The notes under the pieces are model-generated. The model was given only the letters and a program-made list of their open reading frames with translations. It ran no database searches and was not told where the DNA came from. DNA of 64,000 nt from VXMO01 sp034422835 (GTDB lineage: Bacteria > Chloroflexota > Dehalococcoidia > UBA6926), in NCBI GenBank assembly GCA_034422835.1, contig DAOUJJ010000006.1:1-64000 (forward strand), in the 5' to 3' direction. The first letter of the stretch is position 1. Every line of letters begins with the position of its first letter. Shown here piece after piece: positions 50,802-59,753 of the stretch. Both the position numbers and the translations under genes were made by a program.

Positions 50802-52172
50802 CTAGGCAGGGCGTGCGGCGGCGAATGCGAAGGGACGTCCGCCGTCTGAGGTCAATACACGCCAGAGGAACCACAGTGTCAGGATGCTGTCAACGAGAAT
50901 CCCCAGCGCAAACAGAACCATGACACCGACATAAGTGACTTCCCAAATGCCGGTTACGTAGAGAATGAACGCAATGACGTAAACGGTGCCGTTAGTCAAT
51001 ATCGATTGGTAGGCCATGTACTGGGTCTTTCCCAAGCCGTAGAACACGGCATCCGTGACGGTGTTGAAGCAGAACATGATGTACGGGACGAACAGAATGC
51101 CAAATGCGACAATCGCGGCGTCGACGATATCCGGATCATCGGACAGGGCGTTGGTGAATGTTGAGAGCCACGGGGTCAGCGCAATCCAGACGAGCATCAT
51201 TGCGCCCGTAATGAGCATCGACGAGCGCCATAGCAGGCGGACACGTTCCAGGTTGGCCGAATCCTGGGCAACGAGAGCCTTTGAAGAGTCCGCGAACGCA
51301 AGAATCGGCACCAGCATGAAGCTCCAGAGGATCTGGATCGCCACGTAGTAGCCGCTGATTTCAGTAGTGCCAATCGTGTTGACCAGTCGAATAATCATGA
51401 TGAAATAAGCGGCATTACGGACTGCACTGTCCACACCGCTGCCCAACCCAACACGCAGGTACTGCCGCATATCGGCAAAGGACGGAAGCGTAGTAAGGTA
51501 GCCGTTCGGCATCCGGCGCGATGCAAGCAGGAGGCCGACGCCAACCGTAAAGAGAATTGCGCTTGATAGCAAGGTCGACCACCCAACACCGACGACACCG
51601 GCGTTAAGCGAGAAACTGTGTCCGCCGAAAAACAGGCTGTCGAGGATGAACAGCAACAGCACGTTGAGGATGGCCAGCGCGAATACGACTCTACGCATCC
51701 CCAATGCCTGAAACAGGACGACGATGGCGGCGGAAAGCAGCATGAACGGGATGCTGAATACGTTAACGGCAAGGAACGCGCCGGTCTGAGCACGGATTTC
51801 ATCCGGTGTATCAATGAGGTCAACAAATGCGCTTCGGAACAGGAATACAACGATGGCAAACAGGAACGATGCGCCGAAGATGAAGGACATGACGCTCTTG
51901 GCGCGGTCTAGCTGGATGTCGACTCGGGAACGCATTTGTGAGCCCAAGAAGAAGAAGACGGCCAGGACCGTTGCTTCCTGGAACACCTCTACGATGAGTC
52001 CGACGAACTGCCATTGGGCGACGATAGCCAAGCTGCCCGTGTCCGGAATCTCGTTCCCGATCAGGCTGACACGATAGAGGTTGTAGATATTGGGGAGCGA
52101 CAGGAATAGGAGGATGGCCGCATAGAGGCGGTAGTCCCATTGCCGGATGTGATATGTGATTGACTGGAGCAT
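50802..52172 (-). CDS. MATE-family multidrug/metabolite exporter
   Basis: 456 residues with 12 predicted membrane helices in two homologous halves, as in MATE (MatE) proteins. Typical segments are LPNIYNLYRVSLIGNEIPDTG at the start, VVLFQALGMRRVVFALAILNVLL, and FADMRQYLRVGLGSGVDSAVRN. It would export cationic drugs or metabolites in exchange for Na+ or H+. Single gene, convergent with the binding-protein gene (4 bases apart). Confidence 0.85.
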   Translation of the reverse strand: MLQSITYHIRQWDYRLYAAILLFLSLPNIYNLYRVSLIGNEIPDTGSLAIVAQWQFVGLIVEVFQEATVLAVFFFLGSQMRSRVDIQLDRAKSVMSFIFGASFLFAIVVFLFRSAFVDLIDTPDEIRAQTGAFLAVNVFSIPFMLLSAAIVVLFQALGMRRVVFALAILNVLLLFILDSLFFGGHSFSLNAGVVGVGWSTLLSSAILFTVGVGLLLASRRMPNGYLTTLPSFADMRQYLRVGLGSGVDSAVRNAAYFIMIIRLVNTIGTTEISGYYVAIQILWSFMLVPILAFADSSKALVAQDSANLERVRLLWRSSMLITGAMMLVWIALTPWLSTFTNALSDDPDIVDAAIVAFGILFVPYIMFCFNTVTDAVFYGLGKTQYMAYQSILTNGTVYVIAFILYVTGIWEVTYVGVMVLFALGILVDSILTLWFLWRVLTSDGGRPFAFAAARPA

Positions 52173-52220
52173 TTGGTCGTATTCCTGTTTGTTCTGCCTG
52201 ATTGATTGTGGAGTAGTCGG

Positions 52221-52410
52221 ATGGTTGGGGCAATTGAGGCTTTAGATTCCTCGACTGCGCTCGGAATGACATGGGAAGTCCGGTCGGTTGGCGGTACGGG
52301 GGTTGGTTGGCTCAATGTGATTCAGATTCCCGCTTTCGCGGGAATGACGAGTGAGGGGCGGGAATGACGGAGGGGGTGCGCCCTTCGACAGGCTCAGGGC
52401 GAGCGGGGGG
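52221..52410. repeat. Dispersed short repeats, block IV
   Basis: The gap 52173-52488 holds no gene but a run of the same modules: 'caattgaggctttagattcc...ggaatgac' (52231-52271), 'ggttggcggtacgggggttgg' (52283-52316), the inverted repeat attcccg-ctttcg-cgggaat (52326-52348), and 'cccttcgacaggctcaggg' (52381-52410). A further hairpin-prone copy ('ccctcccccatcgaggggga') is at 52451-52480 and has a relative at 61230-61267. Confidence 0.75.
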
Positions 52411-52488
52411 TGGGGCGCTCGGGGTGAATGGGGGGCATGAGTCACCACCACCCTGGCCCTCCCCCATCGAGGGGGAGGGGGTTGGCCG

Positions 52489-53421
52489 TTACGGCAGTTC
52501 TGCGAAGTCTTCGTCCCAGTCTTCTGCCAGGCGGATGAGGTCTGTGAGGGAGGAGCCGCCCTGCTCGCTGTCCAGGCTTGGGGGGGCGAGCCGCGTGGGG
52601 AGTTGGGCGTTTTCGCCGATGGAGAGCATCAGGAGTGAATCGATCAAACTCTCCCGCGTGTCCCACCGCGCGCCGGGGCGGCGAATGACGACGGTGGGAT
52701 TGATGGCAGCGATGACGGCAGCTCGCAGCACGTCCTCCTGCATCCACATGGGCTGTTCCTGGATGTCCGCTTCCTGCGCGTCGTCGCATCCCTCGCAGTC
52801 GAATTGGGCGCGGTCCCAGTCGGGGTCGTAGTCTGTCGTTCCTGCTATGGACCCACATTCCCGGCAGGCGACTCCGGCAAAATTCAACGGTTCGTCGTCG
52901 ATCTCAGCCGCCGCGCCCGATTCTCGAATCGCCTCTGCTATCTGCGCCGAGGAGCGCAATGCGAGACGCAGCACGGAGAGAAAGCCGGGGTTATTGACGA
53001 GTTCCGAGGCCCGAACAATCTCCACGTCAGCGGAGCGGGCGGATTCCTGCAGCTGCTGCACGTGCGCGTCGAACAACGCCTCCCAATAGTGGGCGCGAGA
53101 CTGGTCGGATGCCTCCGGGTCCGGCTGACGATTGTAGGCACGGCCCCGGGGCGTCAGGTTGAAGGGGCGACCGGGCTCGAATGTCGCCTCGTCCGTGGCG
53201 CAGTCGGGCACGACATAGACCACTCTGAGCCGCGCCGATTGACTGCCCCTGCGGATGTGGCGGGCGAGCGAGCCGGGGTAGGCAAGCAGCCGCAAACGGT
53301 CGGCCTCGGTCAGCGCCGCCATCGGGATTTCCCCGGCCAGCACGATGTCGCCCGATTGCAACGACTCTCCGACCTCTGAAAGGCCGGTCGCGTTGCGGTA
53401 GAGTTGCGCCGTTGTTACCAA
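52489..53421 (-). CDS. Unknown protein with a possible zinc ribbon
   Basis: 310 residues, not recognised. A stretch with CRECGSIAGTTDYDPDW...FDCEGCD could bind zinc, followed by MWMQEDVLRAAVIAAINPTVVIRRPG. I looked for tRNA synthetase-like or nuclease motifs and do not see a clear one. TTG at 53421 is the start used, 3 bases after the stop of the sulfurtransferase gene, which suggests coupling to it; the true start could be further inside. Confidence 0.6.
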   Translation of the reverse strand: MVTTAQLYRNATGLSEVGESLQSGDIVLAGEIPMAALTEADRLRLLAYPGSLARHIRRGSQSARLRVVYVVPDCATDEATFEPGRPFNLTPRGRAYNRQPDPEASDQSRAHYWEALFDAHVQQLQESARSADVEIVRASELVNNPGFLSVLRLALRSSAQIAEAIRESGAAAEIDDEPLNFAGVACRECGSIAGTTDYDPDWDRAQFDCEGCDDAQEADIQEQPMWMQEDVLRAAVIAAINPTVVIRRPGARWDTRESLIDSLLMLSIGENAQLPTRLAPPSLDSEQGGSSLTDLIRLAEDWDEDFAELP

Positions 53422-53424
53422 GGG

Positions 53425-54261
53425 TTAGCGTTCGATGGGGAGACCGACGCCGCTGCCCCACTCGGTCCAGGAGCCGTCGTAGTTGCGGATGTTCTGATAA
53501 CCAAGCAGCTCCTTGAGGACGAACCACGTGTGCGAGGAGCGCTCGCCGATGCGGCAGTAGGCGATGACGTCCTTGTCCGCGGTCACGCCGCGCCCGCCAT
53601 AGATCTCGTTGAGTTCGTCGGCGGACTTGAACGTGGCGTCCTCGTTGACGGCCTGCGCCCAACCGATGTTGACCGCGCCCGGGATGTGGCCGCCGCGCTG
53701 GGAGCCCTCCTGCGGGAGATTCTCCGGCGCGAGCAACTCACCGCTGAACTCCGCGGGAGAGCGAACGTCCACGAGAACCGAGGAACCAAGGGCGGCTCGG
53801 ACGTCATCCCGCAACGCACGGATGGACGTGTCCGGATCACTGGCGGCGTATGTCTGCGGGGTAATTGACGGAGCGTCCGTCGTCGTTGGGCGGTTTTCCG
53901 CCAGCCACTTGGCCCGCCCGCCGTTCATCAGCTGGACGTTCTCATGCCCGTAGTACTTCAACTGCCAGTACGCCCATGCGGCGAACCAGTTGTTGTTGTC
54001 GCCGTACAGGATGACGCGCGTGTCGTTGCCGATGCCGGACTGCCCCAGCAGCTGCTCAAAGTCGCCCTTTGCGACGACATCACGCACGACGTTCTGCTGG
54101 AGTTCGGATCGCCAGTTCCAGCCGACGGCGCCGGGCGCGTGCCCCTGGTCGTATGCCGCCGTATCAACATCGACCTCGACAAGCCGGACTCCCGCAGCGT
54201 CAAGGTTCTGCGCGACCCACTCCGTGTCCACCAGTGCATTGGGATTTGCGTAATCAGCCAT
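53425..54261 (-). CDS. Thiosulfate/3-mercaptopyruvate-type sulfurtransferase (two rhodanese domains)
   Basis: 278 residues, two rhodanese domains. The first (LVDTEWVAQNL ... GHAPGAVGWNW) is non-catalytic; the second carries the active-site loop CRIGERS with Cys236. The sequence CRIGERSSH is usual for thiosulfate sulfurtransferases. It moves sulfane sulfur to cyanide, thiols or other acceptors. It is followed by a gene of unknown function and is divergent from the glycine cleavage group, with an inverted repeat at 54282-54297 in the shared spacer. Confidence 0.9.
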   Translation of the reverse strand: MADYANPNALVDTEWVAQNLDAAGVRLVEVDVDTAAYDQGHAPGAVGWNWRSELQQNVVRDVVAKGDFEQLLGQSGIGNDTRVILYGDNNNWFAAWAYWQLKYYGHENVQLMNGGRAKWLAENRPTTTDAPSITPQTYAASDPDTSIRALRDDVRAALGSSVLVDVRSPAEFSGELLAPENLPQEGSQRGGHIPGAVNIGWAQAVNEDATFKSADELNEIYGGRGVTADKDVIAYCRIGERSSHTWFVLKELLGYQNIRNYDGSWTEWGSGVGLPIER

Positions 54262-54281
54262 TGTGTGCCCCCACTCTTTTG

Positions 54282-54297
54282 CTTCTCACCGGAGAAG
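54282..54297. promoter_or_regulatory. Inverted repeat in the spacer between the sulfurtransferase and the YCII/gcv genes
   Basis: cttctc (54282-54287) and gagaag (54292-54297) are perfect inverted repeats around accg. It sits about 20 bases upstream of the sulfurtransferase ATG and could be an operator or part of a leader hairpin. A dispersed repeat ('cccttcgacaagctcagggtgagcggg', 54358-54384) lies further on towards the YCII gene. Confidence 0.4.
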
Positions 54298-54441
54298 CTG
54301 TACCTGCGCTACATTCTCAACATCTGCAATATGCCGTCAAGTGGCAACCCCCTCTCGCCCTTCGACAAGCTCAGGGTGAGCGGGATGCGCGGCATCGGTA
54401 TCATGGCAGTACAGGGGTAGATAACAGGAGAGAGTTACGCG

Positions 54442-54876
54442 ATGCGCGTTATGGTGCTGATCAAGGCCACCGCCGAGAGCGAGGCGGGGATCATGCCCTC
54501 CACGGAGTTGCTGGAGGCCATGGGAAGGTACAACGAGGAACTCGCGCAGGCGGGCGTGATGCTGGGCGGCGAGGGCATCAAACCCTCCGAGCACGGCAAG
54601 CGCGTAGCCCTCGATGGAGAGAAGAACACCGTGACGGACGGCCCGTTCCCCGAAACGAACCAACTTATTGCCGGATTCTGGATCTGGCAGGTTGCGGACA
54701 TGGACGAGGCCATTGAGTGGGTCAAGCGGTGTCCACAGCCGATGCCCGGGATGGCCGAGATCGAGATTCGCCCGCTCTATGAGACTGAAGACTTCGCTCC
54801 TGAGATGACGGAGGAGCAGGCGGCGCGGGAAGAGGAACTGCGGGAGCAAGTAAGCGCAGCCGCATCTGAAAGCTGA
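54442..54876 (+). CDS. YCII-related DGPF-domain protein
   Basis: 144 residues, a dimeric alpha-beta barrel of the YCII/DGPF type: VLIKATAESEAGIMPSTELLEAMGRYNEELAQAG and, further on, TDGPF with the namesake motif. GAGAG precedes the ATG. No enzyme activity is established for the family. Its TGA stop overlaps the gcvT ATG by one base (TGATG), so it is co-translated with the glycine cleavage genes. Confidence 0.85.
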   Translation: MRVMVLIKATAESEAGIMPSTELLEAMGRYNEELAQAGVMLGGEGIKPSEHGKRVALDGEKNTVTDGPFPETNQLIAGFWIWQVADMDEAIEWVKRCPQPMPGMAEIEIRPLYETEDFAPEMTEEQAAREEELREQVSAAASES

Positions 54877-55958
54877 TGACTCTCCTTCGGACACCTCTCT
54901 TTGATTCTCATGTCGGGCTTGGCGCGCGGATTGTCGAGTTTGGCGGGTGGGAGATGCCTGTCCAGTATGCAAGCGGCGTGCTCGCCGAACACGCTGCCGT
55001 ACGGCAGCGCGTGGGCATGTTTGACGTATCGCACATGGGGCGCATCAGGCTGACCGGGGAGAACGCGGCGGACGCGCTTGACCGCGTCGTGACCAGCAAT
55101 ATCGGCAAGCTCCGCCCCGGACGCGCGCGCTATGGGCTTATCTGCAACGAATCGGGCGGCATTCTCGACGACGTTGTCGTTATGCGGCTCGGCGATGACG
55201 AGTTTCTGATGGTGTGCAACGCCGCAAGCTGGGACCGCATTACAGGCTGGCTCAGCCAACATTGCGAAGGTGTCGCTATCAACCACGAACGCGATGAGAC
55301 CTCCATGATTGCCGTGCAGGGGCCCGGCGCGGTTGATGCGCTGCAGCCGCTCGTTGATCTTGAACTTGGCGATGTTGGCCGCTTTGCGTGCCGCCCAACA
55401 ACGGTCGCGGGAACCTCGGCGCTCATCTCACGCACGGGTTACACGGGCGAGGATGGGTTTGAGGCAATCGTGCCGTCGGCGGAGGCGGAGCGCGTGTGGC
55501 GGACGCTCAACGAGGAGCGCGGCGTTGCGCCGTGCGGCCTTGCGGCGCGTGACGTGCTACGGCTCGAGGCAGGACTGATGCTCTATGGGCAGGACATGGA
55601 CGACACGGTGACGCCGCTGGAGGCCGGCCTTGATCGGTTCGTGAACCTCGACAAGGATTTCCTGGGCGTTGCGAGACTGCGGGAACAGGCCGAGAATGGC
55701 ATCGACAAGCGCATCACCGGCCTAACCGTGGAAGGACGTTCCGCGCCGCGCCATGGCTATACGGTGCGCCTGGATGGCGGCGGGGAGTCCGTCATCACGA
55801 GTGGAGCGTACTCGCCGTCGCTGGACTACAGCATCGCGCTTGCGTATCTGCCGATCGATGTATCCGAGCCCGGAAACGAAGTGGATGTTGATATCCGTGG
55901 CCGCACCGTCCGCGCGACAACGGCGTCGTTGCCGTTCTTGCAGGCGAATCGCGGTTAA
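54876..55958 (+). CDS. gcvT: Glycine cleavage system aminomethyltransferase (T protein)
   Basis: 360 residues, full length. VEFGGWEMPVQYASGVLAEHAAVRQRVGMFDVSHMG holds the folate-binding region, and ARDVLRLEAGLMLYGQDMDD is conserved. It transfers the aminomethyl group from the H protein to tetrahydrofolate, giving methylene-THF and ammonia. Translation is coupled to the YCII gene; gcvH follows after 105 bases. Confidence 0.95.
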   Translation: MTLLRTPLFDSHVGLGARIVEFGGWEMPVQYASGVLAEHAAVRQRVGMFDVSHMGRIRLTGENAADALDRVVTSNIGKLRPGRARYGLICNESGGILDDVVVMRLGDDEFLMVCNAASWDRITGWLSQHCEGVAINHERDETSMIAVQGPGAVDALQPLVDLELGDVGRFACRPTTVAGTSALISRTGYTGEDGFEAIVPSAEAERVWRTLNEERGVAPCGLAARDVLRLEAGLMLYGQDMDDTVTPLEAGLDRFVNLDKDFLGVARLREQAENGIDKRITGLTVEGRSAPRHGYTVRLDGGGESVITSGAYSPSLDYSIALAYLPIDVSEPGNEVDVDIRGRTVRATTASLPFLQANRG

Positions 55959-56063
55959 CAACGTCCCGGGAACACTGGGCAAATCTCTGCATTCAGCGGC
56001 TAGAATGAATGGGCACTTTGCCGCTCCGCGTGGGGCGGAGCGGCAGTGATTGGGGGACGTAAT

Positions 56064-56471
56064 ATGCCATTTGATCCGGCAGGACTGCTATTCAGCCGTG
56101 AACATGAGTGGGTGGCGCGCGATGATGCCGACCCAAACACGGCCACCGTCGGCATCACGGACTACGCCCAGGGCGAACTGGGCGACGTTGTCTATGTGGA
56201 TCTGCCGGATGCCGGGGCGTCGGTCAAGCAGTTCGAGACGTTCGGGGAGGTTGAGTCGGTCAAGTCGGTTTCGGACCTCTTCTCGCCCGTCAGCGGCACG
56301 GTCGCCGAGATCAATTCCACCCTTGAGGACAAACCTGAACTGGTGAACGAGGACCCGTACGGCGAGGGGTGGATGCTGCGCGTGACCATTGAGGATGCGC
56401 GTGAGCTGCAGAGCCTCCTCTCGCACGATGAGTACCAGGCATTTCTGACGGAGTTGAGCGGCGGTGACTGA
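56064..56471 (+). CDS. gcvH: Glycine cleavage system H protein
   Basis: 135 residues. PAGLLFSREHEWVARDD and the lipoyl-lysine motif EVESVKSVSDLF are typical. The lipoylated lysine shuttles between P, T and L proteins. ATG at 56064 has GGGGGA 6 bases upstream; an in-frame GTG at 56046 is less likely. It overlaps the gcvP start by 8 bases. Confidence 0.95.
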   Translation: MPFDPAGLLFSREHEWVARDDADPNTATVGITDYAQGELGDVVYVDLPDAGASVKQFETFGEVESVKSVSDLFSPVSGTVAEINSTLEDKPELVNEDPYGEGWMLRVTIEDARELQSLLSHDEYQAFLTELSGGD

Positions 56472-59361
56472 GCAGCGCAATCCCGCCCCCTTCGTACCCA
56501 TGACCGCTGCCGACCGGCAGCACATGCTCGATGTCATCGGCGTCAACGCCGTTGACGACCTGTTTGCTGATATTCCCGCTGACTACCGCAATCCGCATTT
56601 AGACCTGCCTCCGGCGTTGTCCGAGCACGACGTCGTTACGCACATGGGCCACGTGGCCGCCATGAATGTGTCCGCAGACGCGGCTCCATCCTTCCTGGGC
56701 GGCGGCTTTGCGCGCCATTATGTGCCTAACGCGGTCGGAGCAATCATCTCCCGCGGCGAGTTTCTGACGCCCTACACTCCGTACCAGCCGGAAGCGAGCC
56801 AGGGCATCCTGCAGGCCCTTTTCGAGTTCCAGACGGTCGTCTGTGAACTCACCGGCATGGACGCCGCGAACACGGGGATGTACGACGGGGCGAGCGGGCT
56901 GGCGGAGGCGGCGCTGATGGCGTGCCGGCTGACACGCCGACGCACGGTAGCCGTCCACGAGAGTGTTTCTCCGCTCTATAAGGCCGCGCTTGAGACATAT
57001 GCGGGCGCGCAGGAAATCACAGTCGTCGACGGAATTGACGACGCGGCGGAGGGTGAACCCGCCTGCCTGATCATCCAGCAGCCTTCATATGACGGCCTCA
57101 TAGATGACGCTCCCGATTCACTGGCCGACGCGATTCATGAGCGCGGTGGGCTGCTGGTTGTAGCCGTTGAGCCGGTGTCTCTCGCGCTGATCAGACCGCC
57201 GGGCGAGTACGGCGCGGACATCGTGGTAGCCGAGGGGCAGCCGCTTGGAATCGCTTTGGGATTCGGCGGGCCGGGCGTGGGGTTCTTTGCGTCCAAAAAC
57301 GAGTACCTGCGGCAGATGCCGGGACGCATCGTGGGACGCAGTGTGGACGTGGACGGACGCGATGCCTTTGTGCTCACGCTCCAGACCCGCGAGCAGCACA
57401 TCCGCCGCGAAAAGGCCACGTCCAATATCTGCACGGCGGAGACACTCGCCGCCATCGCGGTGGCCGTCCACACCGCCGCTCTCGGCCCACAGGGGCTGCG
57501 GGAGGTGGCGTTCAGCTGTTACCAGGCCACGCACAACGCGGCGAGGCGCATCAGCAAATTGCCGGGATTCTCTATCTATGGCGGCGAGAACGCTCTGTTC
57601 ATCAAGGAATTCGTGGTCGAGTGCCCGGTCCCGCCCGCAGATGTGAACCGGCGGCTGTGGGAACAGCACGGCATCATCGGCGGCATCGACGTGTCCGACC
57701 GTATTCCCAACGGTCTGCTGCTCTGCATCACGGAAACCTCGACCACGTCAGACATTGATCGGCTTGTGGGAGCGCTGGCGGGGATTGCAGGCGTATCTGA
57801 CGAAAAGGACAGCCAGGATGACGCGGGTGCGACAAGCCTCGCGGATTGGCCGGCAGTCGAGACGGCGCCTGCTGGTGACGGGCTCATCCTCGCGATCGGC
57901 GATACGAATGAGAAGCGCGTCCCACTGCTGCTCGATGTCTCTCGACCGGCGCGGCGCGGGGTGACAACGCCCGTTCCGGCGGTCCCGCCGGTGCAGCCGC
58001 CGCTCCCTGAGTCGACGCTGCGCAAGGAACTGCTCCTGCCGGAGATCAGCGAACTGGACGTGGTGCGCTATTTCACGCGAATCAGCCAGTCGAACTACGC
58101 CGTCGATACCACGTTCTACCCTCTCGGCTCCTGCACCATGAAGTACAACCCCCGCGTCAATGAGACGGTGGCGGGGATGCCGGGCTTCGCCAATGCGCAC
58201 CCGTATCTGCCGCCCGAGGTCTGCGCGGGCACGCTCGGGGCGCTGTACAGCCTGCAGGAGATGCTGGCGAGCGTGGTGGGGATGGACGCGACGAGCCTCG
58301 CGCCGTCCGCAGGCGCGCACGGCGAGCTGACGGGCATGCTGCTGTTCCGCGCGTATCACCGCAGTCGGAACGACAGCAAGCGGACCGTCGTTCTCTCGCC
58401 GGACTCCTCCCACGGCACGAACCCGGCGTCGGCGGCGATGGCGGGATTCACGCTTGTCACCGTGCCGACTGATCCCATCGGCAACGTCGATATGGACGCG
58501 CTGAGGCCGCTGTTGGGACCGGAGGTGGCGGGCATCATGCTGACGATGCCCACGACGTTGGGGCTGTTCGATCCGAACACGGCGGAGATATGCCGTCTCA
58601 TCCATGAGGCGGGCGGACTCGTCTACGGCGACGGGGCGAATCTGAACGCCCTGCTTGGCCGCGCGCGGCTCGGCGATATGGGCTTTGACATCGTGCATAT
58701 CAACGTCCACAAGACGTTCTCGACGCCGCACGGAGGCGGCGGGCCCGGAGCAGGCCCCGTCTGTGTCAAGGAGCACCTCGCGGAATTCCTGCCCACGCCG
58801 CATGTTGAACAACGCGGCGACGGCCTATACCACCTCGCCGCCCCCGCGCAGTCGGTCGGGCGCATCGGTTCGGCGGCGGGCAACGTAGGCGTGCTACTGC
58901 GCGCGTACACGTACTTCCGGATGCACGGCGCGGACGGGCTGAAAGAGGTGAGCGGGGCGGCCGTCCTGAACGCCAACTACATCCGCGCCCGGCTGAAGGA
59001 GCACTATCACCTGCAATACGACCGCATCTGCATGCACGAGGCCGTTTTCTCGGCCACGCGGCAGCGGCGGCAGCATGACGTGCGGGCGGGCGATATTTGC
59101 AAGCGGCTCCTCGACCACGGATTCTACGCGCCGACAGTATATTTCCCGTTGATCGTCGAAGAGGCGCTGATGATCGAGCCGACGGAGACGGAGAGCCGCG
59201 AAACGCTGGACGCGTTCATCGACGCGATGATCTCCATCGCGCAGGAGGCATCGGACGATCCTGACCTGGTTCGCGCCGCCCCGCATACCACGCCCGTCCG
59301 CCGCATCGACGAGGCGCTGGCGGCACGCCGGCCCGTCCTGCGCTGGATGGCAAGGGACTAA
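56464..59361 (+). CDS. gcvP: Glycine dehydrogenase (P protein), GcvPA and GcvPB fused in one chain
   Basis: 965 residues. The first half (residues 1 to about 440) is of the GcvPA type: DVIGVNAVDDLFADIPADYR and FLTPYTPYQPEASQGILQAL. The second half is of the GcvPB type: RYFTRISQSNYAVDTTFYPLGSCTMKYNP, SSHGTNPASAAMAGF, and NVHKTFSTPHGGGGPG, where Lys750 would bind pyridoxal phosphate. These types are normally two genes (gcvPA, gcvPB). Here they are joined through a Pro-rich linker near residue 500. It decarboxylates glycine and loads the aminomethyl group on H protein. Start GTG 56464, within the gcvH end. Confidence 0.93.
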   Translation: MTEQRNPAPFVPMTAADRQHMLDVIGVNAVDDLFADIPADYRNPHLDLPPALSEHDVVTHMGHVAAMNVSADAAPSFLGGGFARHYVPNAVGAIISRGEFLTPYTPYQPEASQGILQALFEFQTVVCELTGMDAANTGMYDGASGLAEAALMACRLTRRRTVAVHESVSPLYKAALETYAGAQEITVVDGIDDAAEGEPACLIIQQPSYDGLIDDAPDSLADAIHERGGLLVVAVEPVSLALIRPPGEYGADIVVAEGQPLGIALGFGGPGVGFFASKNEYLRQMPGRIVGRSVDVDGRDAFVLTLQTREQHIRREKATSNICTAETLAAIAVAVHTAALGPQGLREVAFSCYQATHNAARRISKLPGFSIYGGENALFIKEFVVECPVPPADVNRRLWEQHGIIGGIDVSDRIPNGLLLCITETSTTSDIDRLVGALAGIAGVSDEKDSQDDAGATSLADWPAVETAPAGDGLILAIGDTNEKRVPLLLDVSRPARRGVTTPVPAVPPVQPPLPESTLRKELLLPEISELDVVRYFTRISQSNYAVDTTFYPLGSCTMKYNPRVNETVAGMPGFANAHPYLPPEVCAGTLGALYSLQEMLASVVGMDATSLAPSAGAHGELTGMLLFRAYHRSRNDSKRTVVLSPDSSHGTNPASAAMAGFTLVTVPTDPIGNVDMDALRPLLGPEVAGIMLTMPTTLGLFDPNTAEICRLIHEAGGLVYGDGANLNALLGRARLGDMGFDIVHINVHKTFSTPHGGGGPGAGPVCVKEHLAEFLPTPHVEQRGDGLYHLAAPAQSVGRIGSAAGNVGVLLRAYTYFRMHGADGLKEVSGAAVLNANYIRARLKEHYHLQYDRICMHEAVFSATRQRRQHDVRAGDICKRLLDHGFYAPTVYFPLIVEEALMIEPTETESRETLDAFIDAMISIAQEASDDPDLVRAAPHTTPVRRIDEALAARRPVLRWMARD

Positions 59362-59493
59362 TCTCCCCAAATCTGCATGACTGAAACCCGCCCCTTCGGG
59401 ACGGTGGAGTTGTCTCTGTAGGAGCGATGGCGGATAATGATTACAGTGAGAACATTGCAATCATTGATATCATATGCCCGATAGGAGACTTTG

Positions 59494-59742
59494 ATGGCCA
59501 GTATTACTGTGCGCAATCTGGATGAGAGCCTGAAGCGACGGCTGCGAATTCGCGCTGCGGAGAATGGTCGGTCCATGGAGCAAGAGGCTCGGGACATTCT
59601 GCGGGCTGCCCTTGACGAAGAAGAAGTGCCGGCCCGAAACCTCGGCACGGCGATACATGAACTCTTCAAGCCGTTGGGCGGCGTGGACCTGCAGATTCCG
59701 CCTCGTGAACCCATGCGCGAGTCGCCTGACTTTAGCGACTGA
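59494..59742 (+). CDS. FitA/VapB-like ribbon-helix-helix antitoxin
   Basis: 82 residues. ASITVRNLDESLKRRLRIRAAENGRSMEQEARDIL is the FitA ribbon-helix-helix domain, which binds DNA as a dimer. The C-terminus is a flexible toxin-binding tail. ATG at 59494 with TAGGAG upstream. The toxin gene follows after 11 bases. Confidence 0.88.
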   Translation: MASITVRNLDESLKRRLRIRAAENGRSMEQEARDILRAALDEEEVPARNLGTAIHELFKPLGGVDLQIPPREPMRESPDFSD

Positions 59743-59753
59743 GCGCACCAACT

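Noticed and set aside
54262..54441. Possible glycine riboswitch before the gcv genes
   Set aside because: I looked for the paired conserved glycine-aptamer cores and did not see them.
57748..58812. Minus-strand open frame (354 codons)
   Set aside because: Antisense to gcvP; Arg-rich with no motif.
59388..59404. Hairpin after gcvP as terminator
   Set aside because: One mismatch in the stem and no U tract; too weak to call.
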